In this document: in pieces, positions 54,492-62,740 of the stretch
Numbering within the stretch: position 1 is the stretch's first letter
Layout: every line of letters starts with the position of its first letter
Position numbers and translations under genes: made by a program
Notes under the pieces: generated by a model
What the model was told of the DNA's origin: nothing
The model's database searches: none
What the model saw: only the letters and a program-made list of their open reading frames with translations
NCBI GenBank assembly: GCA_015059685.1
Contig: SUZW01000001.1
Location: 103,603-167,602, forward strand
Reading direction: 5' to 3'
DNA length: 64,000 nucleotides
Source: Rikenellaceae bacterium
GTDB lineage: Bacteria; Bacteroidota; Bacteroidia; Bacteroidales; Rikenellaceae

Positions 54492-55337
54492 CTACTTCTT
54501 GCGACTCTTCTTGGCGAGGCGGTTCTGCTGTGTGCGCAAAAACTCCTCCTTGGCCTCGTTGCTGCTGAAGACCACATCCTCGACAGCCTTGCCCTTGCGT
54601 ACCTTCTGTATATAGAGGTCCACGGCCTTGGCGAGAGATGGAGCCTCGGGCGATGGGGCAGCGGCTTTGACACTTATATTGCACTCGGTGGCCTTCTTCA
54701 GTGTGCCCTCACCAAAAGTTGCGATGACAGGCATATTCTCGGGTGCGACCTTCTCGCAGATGCTCTTCACATCCCATGGCGAGTAGAGCAGCACCATATC
54801 GTAGGAGCAGAGCTCCTCGGCCGAGATGTCGGTAGCGACGGTGCGGGCCAAGATGATTGGCGAGTAGTTGATATTCAGGCGTGTAAGTGCCTCGGGTATC
54901 TCGGGCTTGTGTGGCTCCGAGAGCGAGAGCAGGAACTTCTCCGACTTATTCTTCACGATAAGCTCGATAAGGCCCTGGAACGAGCCATCGGCAAACGAAA
55001 TCTTGCGCTTGCGATAGACGATATACTTCTGCAGGTAGAGGGCGATGCTCTCGGTCGAGCAGATATACTTCATCGTCTCGGGAACGGTGATGCGGGCATC
55101 TTCGCAGATATGGAAGAAGCTATCTATCGTGGTACGGGAGGTGAAGATCACCGCCGTATGATCCAAGATTGTAATTCGCTGACTACGAAACTCTTTTGGG
55201 GTAACGCCGATAACCTTAATAAGCGGGTTGTAATCGACCTGAACGCCGAGTCTTTGTGAAATTTCGTAGAAAGGTGACTTCTCTACGATTTTCGGTGCAG
55301 GTTGTGCAACGAGAATTTTGCTAACGGTATTGCTCAT
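54492..55337 (-). CDS. hemD: Uroporphyrinogen-III synthase family protein
   Basis: 281 residues. Two-lobed HemD fold with FTSRTTIDSFF (first-lobe loop) and MVLLYSPWDVKSI (second-lobe loop). A Lys/Arg-rich C-terminal tail (AKEEFLRTQQNRLAKKSRKK) is typical of the Bacteroidetes form. The canonical role is closure of the uroporphyrinogen ring; no other heme gene is adjacent, and the local cluster DUF4271-hemD-rnpA-yidD is a conserved Bacteroidetes order. Confidence 0.85.
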   Translation of the reverse strand: MSNTVSKILVAQPAPKIVEKSPFYEISQRLGVQVDYNPLIKVIGVTPKEFRSQRITILDHTAVIFTSRTTIDSFFHICEDARITVPETMKYICSTESIALYLQKYIVYRKRKISFADGSFQGLIELIVKNKSEKFLLSLSEPHKPEIPEALTRLNINYSPIILARTVATDISAEELCSYDMVLLYSPWDVKSICEKVAPENMPVIATFGEGTLKKATECNISVKAAAPSPEAPSLAKAVDLYIQKVRKGKAVEDVVFSSNEAKEEFLRTQQNRLAKKSRKK

Positions 55338-55356
55338 ATTTCAAATTTTCCATCTT

Positions 55357-56118
55357 TTACCACTCTCCACGCACGATTGGAGCGACCAACAGCGACAATG
55401 GGAGAATTTCCAGGGCGCAAAGATACAAAAACCAATGGAAAATAGAAACTCTTTGGGCTCGAAAGAGCAAAAAAGTCTCTTTCAAGAAGAAAAAAATCGT
55501 TATCGAACATATTGAAAATAAGGCATAAAGCGCCACAGAGGCCACTTTATCGCCACCGAGAAGCATAACTAAAATAATTGGCGAGGCAAGCAACATCGTG
55601 CAACCGAAATTCAACATCTTGATATGCCAAATCTCGTTGCAGAATTTTTTGGCTCCGCCCACAGCACCTATAGCATTTATCAGCCCATACTCGGCAAGAA
55701 TGGTGGCCGATATCGCCCCTGCCGACAGGATGCCGAGGCTCCAGCTGTTAAACTCCAGAAGTGGGGACATCAGCGGTCGCACACCCTCCAGCACTGTAAA
55801 TCTGACAACGAGCAGCGAGAGCAGAATAACGCCACTCACGCCCAAGACAATCTCGATATTACGAATTTCGGCAGCGAAGATATGGGTGCTTGGTCGCTTT
55901 GTGCGAGGGCTTACTATCGACAGCAGAATATGGAGAAAAACCTCGTAGTAGCGCACCAAGGCAAAAATCAGAAACAGAGCCACCACCGCCACCGCCACCT
56001 GGTAGGCGATGCCGAGTGATGCAATGCCGAGCGACGCTTCGGCTGCCTCCTGCGCAGCAAGGTGGCTTGCCGTGCCGAAAAGCTCCTCGGCCGATATGGT
56101 ATGTTGCAGCTCGTTCAT
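55357..56118 (-). CDS. DUF4271 membrane protein
   Basis: 253 residues with six or seven hydrophobic helices (from about residue 35 to the end). The family occurs next to hemD in many Bacteroidetes; the function is unknown. It lies 19 nt before hemD and 3 nt after the histidine-kinase stop, so it is in one operon with both. Confidence 0.85.
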   Translation of the reverse strand: MNELQHTISAEELFGTASHLAAQEAAEASLGIASLGIAYQVAVAVVALFLIFALVRYYEVFLHILLSIVSPRTKRPSTHIFAAEIRNIEIVLGVSGVILLSLLVVRFTVLEGVRPLMSPLLEFNSWSLGILSAGAISATILAEYGLINAIGAVGGAKKFCNEIWHIKMLNFGCTMLLASPIILVMLLGGDKVASVALYALFSICSITIFFFLKETFLLFRAQRVSIFHWFLYLCALEILPLSLLVAPIVRGEW

Positions 56119-56121
56119 TCT

Positions 56122-57294
56122 CTATGCCCGTTTCAGTGTTATGCGGAAGCGGCTACCCTTGCCGACCTCCGACTCCACGACCGCAATGCGACCGTGGTGG
56201 TACTCCTCGATGATGCGGCGTGAGAGCGAGAGCCCCAAGCCCCAGCCTCGGGTCTTGGTGGTGTAGCCCGGCTCGAAGATGCTCTTCCACTTCGACTTCG
56301 GGATGCCCTTGCCCGTGTCGGCAACATCGACCCACGCATTTTTTGCGTCGGAGCCGATGGTGACCACGATTTGTCCGTGTCCTTGCAGCGCATCGAGCGA
56401 GTTTTTCATCAAATTCTCCACCACCCACTCGAAGAGAGCGACATTTATCTTTGCCTTCACCTCGTCGATAGCCAGGCCGTTGTAGTCGAGAGTGACATTG
56501 CGAGGTATGCGCTTGCGGAAGTACATTACCGACTCTCCGACAGCCTCGTTGAGCGACCTGACAGTGAGTGGGGTGTCGGAACCAATCTTCGAGAAGCGGT
56601 CCACAATCTTCATCAGATGTGCCAAGTCCTTCTGCATCTCATCCACGGCCATCTGGTCCACGGGTTGCTCACGGAGATACTCTATCCAGCCGAGCAGCGA
56701 CGAAGTCGGTGTGCCGAGCTGGTGTGCAGTCTCCTTGGCGAGGCCTACCCATATACGGTTCTGCTCGCCCTGCTTGACCGAGCGAAAGACGATGAAGCTC
56801 ACCAAGACGAAGACCACGATGATAAACATCTGTATGTATGGGAAGATGTAGAGCGTGCGCAGGGTCTGGGAGTGGCCGTAGAATATGATGTGGTTGTGGG
56901 CGTTGGTCCACCAAAACTTCACCACTATCGGGGTGTTGTCCTTCGACATTCGTTGCAACACACGGTGTAGCTCCTTCTCGTTGTTCACGACCTCCTCGGA
57001 GATGAGATGGTGCGAGATAACACGGAGGTTCTCGTCAGTAATAATAAAAGGTATATTGTTGCGGTTGTTGATGATGGTTGCGATGAGCGGGTCGTTCATG
57101 TAGTCCCCCATAGCATCACGGTTTACCCTCTCCATGGCTGCCGCCCACAACTCCACATCGTGCTTCTCCTTCTCCCGCAGAGCCGAGGCCATGCGGTTGG
57201 TCATGATGAGCGAAGCGACGATAAGTGTCGTAGCTATGACGAGAATTACAAGACGCCCATTCTCGAAGATCCTATTTTTGAGGCGGCGCAACAT
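56122..57294 (-). CDS. Orphan sensor histidine kinase
   Basis: 390 residues. A transmembrane helix (about 16-35), a periplasmic PAS/Cache-like region (about 36-155) and a second helix (about 158-178) precede the H-box GLAKETAHQLGTPTSSLLGWIEYL. The HATPase domain has N-box ENLMKNSLDAL, G1 DTGKGIPKSKW and G2 GWGLGLSLSRRIIEE. No response regulator is adjacent. It starts 10 nt after the S41 protease gene. Confidence 0.92.
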   Translation of the reverse strand: MLRRLKNRIFENGRLVILVIATTLIVASLIMTNRMASALREKEKHDVELWAAAMERVNRDAMGDYMNDPLIATIINNRNNIPFIITDENLRVISHHLISEEVVNNEKELHRVLQRMSKDNTPIVVKFWWTNAHNHIIFYGHSQTLRTLYIFPYIQMFIIVVFVLVSFIVFRSVKQGEQNRIWVGLAKETAHQLGTPTSSLLGWIEYLREQPVDQMAVDEMQKDLAHLMKIVDRFSKIGSDTPLTVRSLNEAVGESVMYFRKRIPRNVTLDYNGLAIDEVKAKINVALFEWVVENLMKNSLDALQGHGQIVVTIGSDAKNAWVDVADTGKGIPKSKWKSIFEPGYTTKTRGWGLGLSLSRRIIEEYHHGRIAVVESEVGKGSRFRITLKRA

Positions 57295-57304
57295 CTATCA
57301 AATG

Positions 57305-58963
57305 CTATTTGCGTGCAGTGTCCTGCGAGGTTGTTATGCGCTTATACTCGGCTGGGTTCGAGAGGAGTGCCACGGCCTCGTTTATCACCTCGTCGCCCGA
57401 TAGCGAGTTGGCAATAACGCCCTCGGCATAGGCGTAGCGCAGTACGATATTGGTGTTGATGCTCTCGATAATCTCCTTGCGGAAGGTCTCGAGGTTGCTC
57501 AACTTGTCGTCTTTGAGTCCTCGGTCTATCGCCTCGAGGCTCTCCTCGAGGGATGTGTTACGCTCCGAGGCGAGGGCCTTGCGCAGCCTCTCGAGGGCTA
57601 TGCGTGACTCGGATTTGTACGGTATATCTCGCTCCATAACCATCTTCACGAAGTCGGCATAGTCGTTGTCATTTATCGAGAAGGTGCGCACATCTATCTT
57701 GTCGGCATTATGCTTGCGGATATAGTCGTCGCCATAATCCTCGATGATGCCCATAAGGTAGAGCGTCGCAGCAAAGTTGCTGATATACTTCGTCGGCACA
57801 ACCTTGTCGGGCATAACACCTCCGCCATCATAGACCTTGCGACCTCGTGAGGTCTTGAACTCTCCGATGAGCGAGTCTGCCACAGACTCGGCACGCCCCT
57901 CCTTCGAGTAGTTCAACGCCTGTATGCAACGCCCCGAAGGGATGTAGTACTTGCCCACCGTAATCTTTGCGAAGGCGTTGTAGCCGAGAGGTGCCGTGCT
58001 CTGCACCAAACCCTTACCGAAGCTGCGTTGTCCGAGCAGCACACCTCGGTCAAGGTCCTGTATTGCTCCCGCCACGATCTCGGCAGCCGAGGCGCTGTTG
58101 CCGTTTATCAGGACCGCCAATGGCGTGTCGGGAAGCAGAGGCTCGTACTCGGTGCGGAGCTGTCGTGTTGCCATACCTCGGCCTCGGGTCTCAACCACCA
58201 TGGTTCCTTTGGGTACAAAGAGTGAGAGCACCTTTATTGCGGAGTGCAGAAGGCCTCCACCGTTGTTGCGGTAGTCGAGGATAAGCGACTTCAGCTCACC
58301 CTCGCTTTGTAGGCGAAGTATTGCGGCCCGCATATCGTCGTAGCACTTGTCGGTAAAGTCTGCGTGGCGGATATAACCCACCCCGTCGGCAACATAGCCG
58401 GCGTAGGTTATGCTCGGAATGGCGATGCGTCGTCGTCTGATTTTACACTCCACGGTTGCACTGTCGAGCAGCTTTTCGATAGTCACCCTGACAGTGGTGT
58501 TTGGCTCACCACGCAGTCGCTTGCTTATATCTTCGACATTTGCTCCACGCATCGACTCTCCGTTTATGGCTACAATCTTGTCGCCCACCTTGAGCCCCAC
58601 CTCGTCGGCAGGTGAGCCCTTGTATGGCTCGGCAATGATTACGAAGTCGCCCTTCTTGCGTATGAGCGCACCGATACCGCCATATCGGCCCGTCGTCATC
58701 GTCTCGAAGTCGGGCATATCCTCCTCGGGGATAAACGAGGTGTAGGGATCGAGCTTCGATGTTATGCCGTCGGCACCGTTGCGCATCATCTCGTCGGCAT
58801 CGACCTCATCGACATACTCGGTGGCTATGGCCCGCATCAAATTGACCATAATCTCCATATTGCGCCCCAGACCGGCATCGTTGCGTGTGGCGAAGATGCC
58901 ACCTGCAACCACCAAAGCAAGTGTCGCAACAAGTAGTGTGTATTTTATAAATTTACGCTTCAT
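57305..58963 (-). CDS. S41-family C-terminal processing protease
   Basis: 552 residues. A signal anchor (about 8-27) is followed by the N-terminal helical domain, a PDZ domain (about 85-170, GIGALIRKKGDFVIIAEPYKGSPADEVGLKVGDKIVAING) and the catalytic core: LILDYRNNGGGLL, the nucleophile Ser in NGNSASAAEIVAGAIQD and the Lys in GQRSFGKGLVQS. A C-terminal about 150-residue extension follows. It cleaves C-termini of periplasmic proteins. It leads the operon with the histidine kinase, DUF4271 and hemD. Confidence 0.94.
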   Translation of the reverse strand: MKRKFIKYTLLVATLALVVAGGIFATRNDAGLGRNMEIMVNLMRAIATEYVDEVDADEMMRNGADGITSKLDPYTSFIPEEDMPDFETMTTGRYGGIGALIRKKGDFVIIAEPYKGSPADEVGLKVGDKIVAINGESMRGANVEDISKRLRGEPNTTVRVTIEKLLDSATVECKIRRRRIAIPSITYAGYVADGVGYIRHADFTDKCYDDMRAAILRLQSEGELKSLILDYRNNGGGLLHSAIKVLSLFVPKGTMVVETRGRGMATRQLRTEYEPLLPDTPLAVLINGNSASAAEIVAGAIQDLDRGVLLGQRSFGKGLVQSTAPLGYNAFAKITVGKYYIPSGRCIQALNYSKEGRAESVADSLIGEFKTSRGRKVYDGGGVMPDKVVPTKYISNFAATLYLMGIIEDYGDDYIRKHNADKIDVRTFSINDNDYADFVKMVMERDIPYKSESRIALERLRKALASERNTSLEESLEAIDRGLKDDKLSNLETFRKEIIESINTNIVLRYAYAEGVIANSLSGDEVINEAVALLSNPAEYKRITTSQDTARK

Positions 58964-58983
58964 TATCCCAAATACCCAAATTC

Positions 58984-59469
58984 TTAAATCTCGCCCGCCT
59001 CTCTGCGGTGCTTGTTCTTGATGTATCGCTCGGCATCGAAGGCGAGGCGCACCGAGAGGCTTCGCAAACCCTGCACCTCAATTTGAGTGCCGTTCTGACG
59101 AACTACCACCTCATCTTCGAAGAGCCTTATCAGTCGGCGTACCCCTTTGGCACGGTAGTGCAACTCTGTGTCGCTGCCCGCGACCAACTCCATACCTGCC
59201 ACCTCGGCTGCCATATTCAACTCTTCGCGGTCTGCAACGATGCTGCCCTCGAAGCTACGCTTGGCGAAGCCGAAAATCGGATATGTCGCTGCCAAAAGTA
59301 TGGTTACGACCACCATCGACCACCCTCTCCATGTCGAGAACAACAACTCCCAACGCTGCCCGAATGTTACCACCGAGTGCTCCGAGTAGTGCATCAACGC
59401 CATCATCGCTACATATAAAACGCACAGGGCGACCAGATATTTTGCCGAACGAATAATGTATTTCTTCAT
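58984..59469 (-). CDS. Uncharacterised two-helix membrane protein
   Basis: 161 residues. Two hydrophobic segments (about 9-27 and 50-66) are followed by a soluble domain (about 75-150) with a beta-rich, PH-like pattern (ELHYRAKGVRRLIRLFEDEVVVRQNGTQIEVQGLR). I do not recognise the family. It lies 20 nt before the S41 protease gene and may belong to its transcript. Confidence 0.75.
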   Translation of the reverse strand: MKKYIIRSAKYLVALCVLYVAMMALMHYSEHSVVTFGQRWELLFSTWRGWSMVVVTILLAATYPIFGFAKRSFEGSIVADREELNMAAEVAGMELVAGSDTELHYRAKGVRRLIRLFEDEVVVRQNGTQIEVQGLRSLSVRLAFDAERYIKNKHRREAGEI

Positions 59470-59486
59470 AATTTTTGGTTTTTAAC

Positions 59487-59500
59487 TATTAGCCATTGGC
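59487..59500 (-). repeat. TAATGGC heptamer island 8
   Basis: Two heptamer units upstream of the membrane-protein gene. Confidence 0.5.
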
Positions 59501-59512
59501 TTTTTACTTTTT

Positions 59513-59690
59513 GTGGCAACGAATGGCAACGAATGGCAACGAATGGCATTCGTTCGCTACGCTCACTTAATGACAAAGAATGATAACAACCTTCTCCGAC
59601 CTGCCATTCAGCAGTCGTCAGACTGCGAATGCCATTCAGAGCTGAAAGCTCGAATGCCATTAAATGCCATTTTTGTTGTCGCACGACAAA
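59513..59690. repeat. GGCAACGAAT tandem repeat and hairpin array
   Basis: Three tandem copies of the 10-mer AACGAATGGC are followed by three hairpin units, each bounded by CATTC and GAATG. The inner stems differ: GCAGTC/GACTGC and GAGCT/AGCTC are perfect. The array fills the intergenic space between ispH and the membrane-protein gene. Confidence 0.7.
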
Positions 59691-59694
59691 TTCG

Positions 59695-60555
59695 TCAATT
59701 CTCAATTGAAAGTATTGCCTCCGCAATACTCTCCATCAACCATTTTGGTGTTGAGGTAGCACCGCAGATGCCTACGCTGTCGGCTTCCTCGAACCACCCT
59801 CGTTGCAGCTCTCCCGCCTCCTCGATATTGTAGGAGCGTTCATTTGTCTGGCGACAGATGTCGTACAACACCTTGCCATTACTCGACTTGCGACCGCAGA
59901 CAAACACTACAACATCGTGTTGCGAAGCAAACTCTCGCAGATGCTCCTCTCGTGAGGATACACGCCTGCATATAGTATCGTCGGCCGTGAGCATATCTTC
60001 GCTCGGCAGTCGCTTACGCATAATCTCGGCCAGGCGATTGAATTTCCCGACACTCTGGGTTGTCTGCGACAGGAAATATATCGGGCGCAAGAAGTCTATC
60101 TGCTCCAAATCCTCTTCGCTCTCCACTACGATAGCCGCCTCATCGACCTGTCCGGTCAGACCGACCACTTCGGCATGACCACGCTTACCGAGGATAACCA
60201 CCGTGCCTCCGCACTCCTGCATCTTGCGATGTGCCTCCTTGACCTTGCGTTGTAGTGCTGCGACTACGGGGCATGTCGCATCTATAATCTCGATGCCGTG
60301 CTCTTTGGCGAGGGTGTAGGTGCGAGGTGGCTCGCCATGCGCACGAATTAACATCCGTTTGCCGGCTATGGTTGGTATATCTTCGTGCGAGATGGTCCGT
60401 AAACCCAATGCCTCGAGTCGTTGCACCTCAATACGGTTGTGTACAATATCTCCCAACGAGGCTATAGCACCCGTTTGCAACGCCTTCTCGGCCTCGTTGA
60501 TTGCCCTTACAACCCCGAAACAAAACCCCGAATTTATATCAATCTCAACACGCAT
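59695..60555 (-). CDS. ispH: 4-hydroxy-3-methylbut-2-enyl diphosphate reductase
   Basis: About 286 residues from the ATG at 60555 (MRVEIDINSGFCFGVVRAI); the ATG at 60573 lies in the heptamer repeat. The three Fe-S Cys are in GFCFGV, DATCPVV and SVGICGATSTP. It makes IPP and DMAPP in the MEP pathway. The gene lies downstream of cmk. Confidence 0.95.
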   Translation of the reverse strand: MRVEIDINSGFCFGVVRAINEAEKALQTGAIASLGDIVHNRIEVQRLEALGLRTISHEDIPTIAGKRMLIRAHGEPPRTYTLAKEHGIEIIDATCPVVAALQRKVKEAHRKMQECGGTVVILGKRGHAEVVGLTGQVDEAAIVVESEEDLEQIDFLRPIYFLSQTTQSVGKFNRLAEIMRKRLPSEDMLTADDTICRRVSSREEHLREFASQHDVVVFVCGRKSSNGKVLYDICRQTNERSYNIEEAGELQRGWFEEADSVGICGATSTPKWLMESIAEAILSIEN

Positions 60556-60564
60556 ATTCTTGCT

Positions 60565-60637
60565 TTTAGCCATTGGCCATTAGCCATTGGCTTTTTTATT
60601 TTTTTAGCTAATGGCTAATAGCTAACAGCTAATAGCC
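60565..60637. repeat. TAATGGC heptamer island 9, both orientations
   Basis: Heptamer units run as GCCATTA (60565-60592) and then as GCTAATG/GCTAATA (60606-60634), producing a palindromic island between cmk and ispH. Confidence 0.7.
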
Positions 60638-60682
60638 CAATGAGTTTAAGCGAGTGCTTCTTGTACTCGCTTAAACTCATTG
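60638..60682 (-). terminator. perfect 18-bp hairpin over the cmk 3' end
   Basis: CAATGAGTTTAAGCGAGT and its exact complement enclose a 9-nt loop; the structure contains the last 12 codons and the TAA of cmk. No T-run follows, so termination is uncertain. Confidence 0.55.
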
Positions 60683-61353
60683 TCAAACCACTCCATCTGC
60701 TCCTCGACAGTCATATAGCTATTGTCGAGAACGATGGCATCTTCGGCTTGTTGCAGAGGTGACACGGCACGACTCATATCGGCCTTGTCGCGCGATACGA
60801 CATTCTCGAGCACCTCCTCGAACGACACCTTGTCGCCCTTGGCCGTGAGTTCTGCGAAGCGACGCTCGGCACGCACCTTCGCATCTGCTGTCATAAATAT
60901 CTTCAGCTCGGCATCCGGAAATACCACCGTGCCGATATCTCGCCCATCCATCACTACACCTCGCTTGCGCCCCATCTCCTGTTGCATAGCCACGAGCTTC
61001 TCTCGCACCTGCGGGATAGCACTCACGGGGCTCACGCAGTTCGAGACCTCGATGGTGCGTATCTTGCCTTCGACCAAGTCGCCATTGACATAGATGTCGC
61101 TTGCCCCACGAAGAGGGTTGAAGCGGAAGGTGATGGATATATCGCCAAGCTGCTTGATTATGGCCTCCTCATCGACTATGCCCGAGCGTATGGCTCCATG
61201 CTCGAGAGCGTAGAGTGTTACGGCTCGATACATTGCGCCTGTGTCGATGAAGATGTAACCAAGACGCTGTGCAATGCTCTTGGCAAATGTGCTCTTGCCA
61301 CACGACGAGAAGCCGTCGAGGGCGATGATGATCTTTTTAGCTGGTTGCTCCAT
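60646..61353 (-). CDS. cmk: Cytidylate kinase
   Basis: 235 residues from the ATG at 61353; the track start adds 11 residues within lysE. The P-loop is ALDGFSSCGKSTFAKS, followed by IFIDTGAMYRAVTLYALE and MDGRDIGTVVFPDAELKIFMTA, the CMP-binding features. It converts CMP/dCMP to diphosphates. It overlaps the LysE-type gene by 17 nt. Confidence 0.95.
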   Translation of the reverse strand: MEQPAKKIIIALDGFSSCGKSTFAKSIAQRLGYIFIDTGAMYRAVTLYALEHGAIRSGIVDEEAIIKQLGDISITFRFNPLRGASDIYVNGDLVEGKIRTIEVSNCVSPVSAIPQVREKLVAMQQEMGRKRGVVMDGRDIGTVVFPDAELKIFMTADAKVRAERRFAELTAKGDKVSFEEVLENVVSRDKADMSRAVSPLQQAEDAIVLDNSYMTVEEQMEWFDNEFKRVQEALA

Positions 61354-62005
61354 TTGGTATAACAGTAGTAAGTATGGTGATGACACCGAGGAGTCCTATT
61401 ACAACTCCTGCGATGCGGTTTATTGTTGCCATGTGGTGTGGTCGGAAACGACGACGGAAGAGGTTTATCAAGAGTGTGAGCAAGAACCACCAGATGACGG
61501 CTCCGGCCAAGAAACCTGCGATGATAAGAAGGCTCGACGATATCGAGGCTATATCTCGTGAGCCGTCGTGCGAGGCTACACCGAACATTGCAAAAAATGC
61601 AAGCAGATATGGTACGACTGTGACGAAGTTTGCCATCGTGAAGCCGAACATCGAGACAAAATCTCGCCAGGTGGAGTCTGTGCCGGCACGGTTGCGCCTG
61701 ATTTGAGGTGAAGGCTTCTGAAAAAATATCACAACACCCACCACGATAACGAATATACCACCCAAAAGCGATATGATGTAACTATACTTTTCGATTTGAG
61801 CCTCCAGCATTGCGTAGAAGAAGAAGGCGATGATAGCCATCAGTGTGTCGGCACACGCTACACCCAAACCCGAGATGAAACCGGCTCTACGCCCCTTGCT
61901 CAAGGTGCGCTGAATACACAATACGGCAACGGGTCCCACCGTTATAGAAGAGGCGAGGCCTACGGTCATACCACGCAGCAAGATGTCGATAGTTGTCAGA
62001 AACAT
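61337..62005 (-). CDS. LysE/RhtB-family exporter
   Basis: 222 residues from the ATG at 62005; the track TTG at 62044 lies inside the promoter. Six predicted helices; the start LLRGMTVGLASSITVGPVAVLCIQRTLSKGRRAGFISGLG is the LysE signature. Family members export amino acids such as lysine, homoserine or threonine at the inner membrane. It is upstream of and overlapping cmk. Confidence 0.9.
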   Translation of the reverse strand: MFLTTIDILLRGMTVGLASSITVGPVAVLCIQRTLSKGRRAGFISGLGVACADTLMAIIAFFFYAMLEAQIEKYSYIISLLGGIFVIVVGVVIFFQKPSPQIRRNRAGTDSTWRDFVSMFGFTMANFVTVVPYLLAFFAMFGVASHDGSRDIASISSSLLIIAGFLAGAVIWWFLLTLLINLFRRRFRPHHMATINRIAGVVIGLLGVITILTTVIPNGATS

Positions 62006-62041
62006 ATCACTTGTTAGTTGCGATTTAGGCAAACTATACCG

Positions 62042-62074
62042 CAAAGATAGAAAAAAATATCAAACAATAGCCAA
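62042..62074 (-). promoter_or_regulatory. promoter of lysE-cmk-ispH transcript
   Basis: On the minus strand TTGG, 21 nt, TATCTTTG, 36 nt before the ATG at 62005. Confidence 0.6.
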
Positions 62075-62168
62075 TATTGCAGATTATGATTTTACACATA
62101 GTGTGCCGATATTCACTCTTTGTTGATAACTTATTGAGGGAAAGGGTGGAATAAAACGATTAAAAATA

Positions 62169-62176
62169 TATATTTG
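62169..62176 (+). promoter_or_regulatory. -7 element TATATTTG of DUF3467 gene
   Basis: TATATTTG, 27 nt before the ATG. Confidence 0.45.
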
Positions 62177-62203
62177 TAACACTTAAAAATACACTTACAG
62201 AAG

Positions 62204-62503
62204 ATGAACGAGAATAGATCACAGGGATTAGACCTTGAACTCGATGCCGAAGTGGCACAGGGTCACTACTCGAATTTGGCGATTATATCACACTCCACAT
62301 CGGAGTTTATCCTCGACTTTGCCGCTATTTTGCCGGGCTTACCAAAGGCGAAGGTTAAGAGTCGTATCATTCTCACTCCCGAGCACGCCAAGCGTCTTTT
62401 GATGTCGTTGCAGGATAATGTCGCCCGCTACGAAACCAATGTTGGTCGTATCGAGATACCGCAGCAGCAAGCGCCGATAGGATTCTCGCAAAAGTTAAAC
62501 TAA
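62204..62503 (+). CDS. DUF3467 protein
   Basis: 99 residues. LELDAEVAQGHYSNLAIISHSTSEFILDFAAILPG and RIILTPEHAKRLLMSLQDNVARYE match DUF3467, a small cytoplasmic family of unknown function that is widespread in Bacteroidetes. It is a single-gene unit and its TAA is the first codon of a nested palindrome. Confidence 0.9.
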   Translation: MNENRSQGLDLELDAEVAQGHYSNLAIISHSTSEFILDFAAILPGLPKAKVKSRIILTPEHAKRLLMSLQDNVARYETNVGRIEIPQQQAPIGFSQKLN

Positions 62504-62626
62504 AAATCGTTCTGATGAGTTCTTTTTGCACAAGCCTGCGGAGAGCAAAATGCTCACATACGCTTAAGTATGCTCCGCTTTTGCTCCCTGGCCTCGCACA
62601 AAAATAATCTCATCATAAGCGATTTT
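62504..62626. repeat. nested palindrome element, copy e
   Basis: Outer arms AAAATCG ..CTGATGAG/CTCATCAT..CGATTTT, boxes TTTTTGCAC and GCACAAAAA, inner arms GGAGAGCAAAA/TTTTGCTCC, core GCTCACATACG-N4-AGTATGCTCCGC. It starts directly after the DUF3467 stop. Confidence 0.85.
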
Positions 62627-62636
62627 AGGCAGGAAT

Positions 62637-62690
62637 GGTTCTGATTGGCTCTTTGTTTGTCACAAAAATAGCTCAATCATTGACGATTTT
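62637..62690. repeat. core-less mini-element of the same family
   Basis: GTTCTGATTGGCT...TTTGT and CACAAA...AGCTCAATCATTGACGATTTT reproduce the outer boxes of copies a and d with the core missing. Confidence 0.65.
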
Positions 62691-62740
62691 CACTACGAAT
62701 TGAGAGGGTAGAGTAAAAAATCTCTATCCTTTTTTGCGCT

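Noticed and set aside
27823-60637. Heptamer islands as CRISPR arrays
   Set aside because: Units are 7 bp with no spacers and no cas genes are present.
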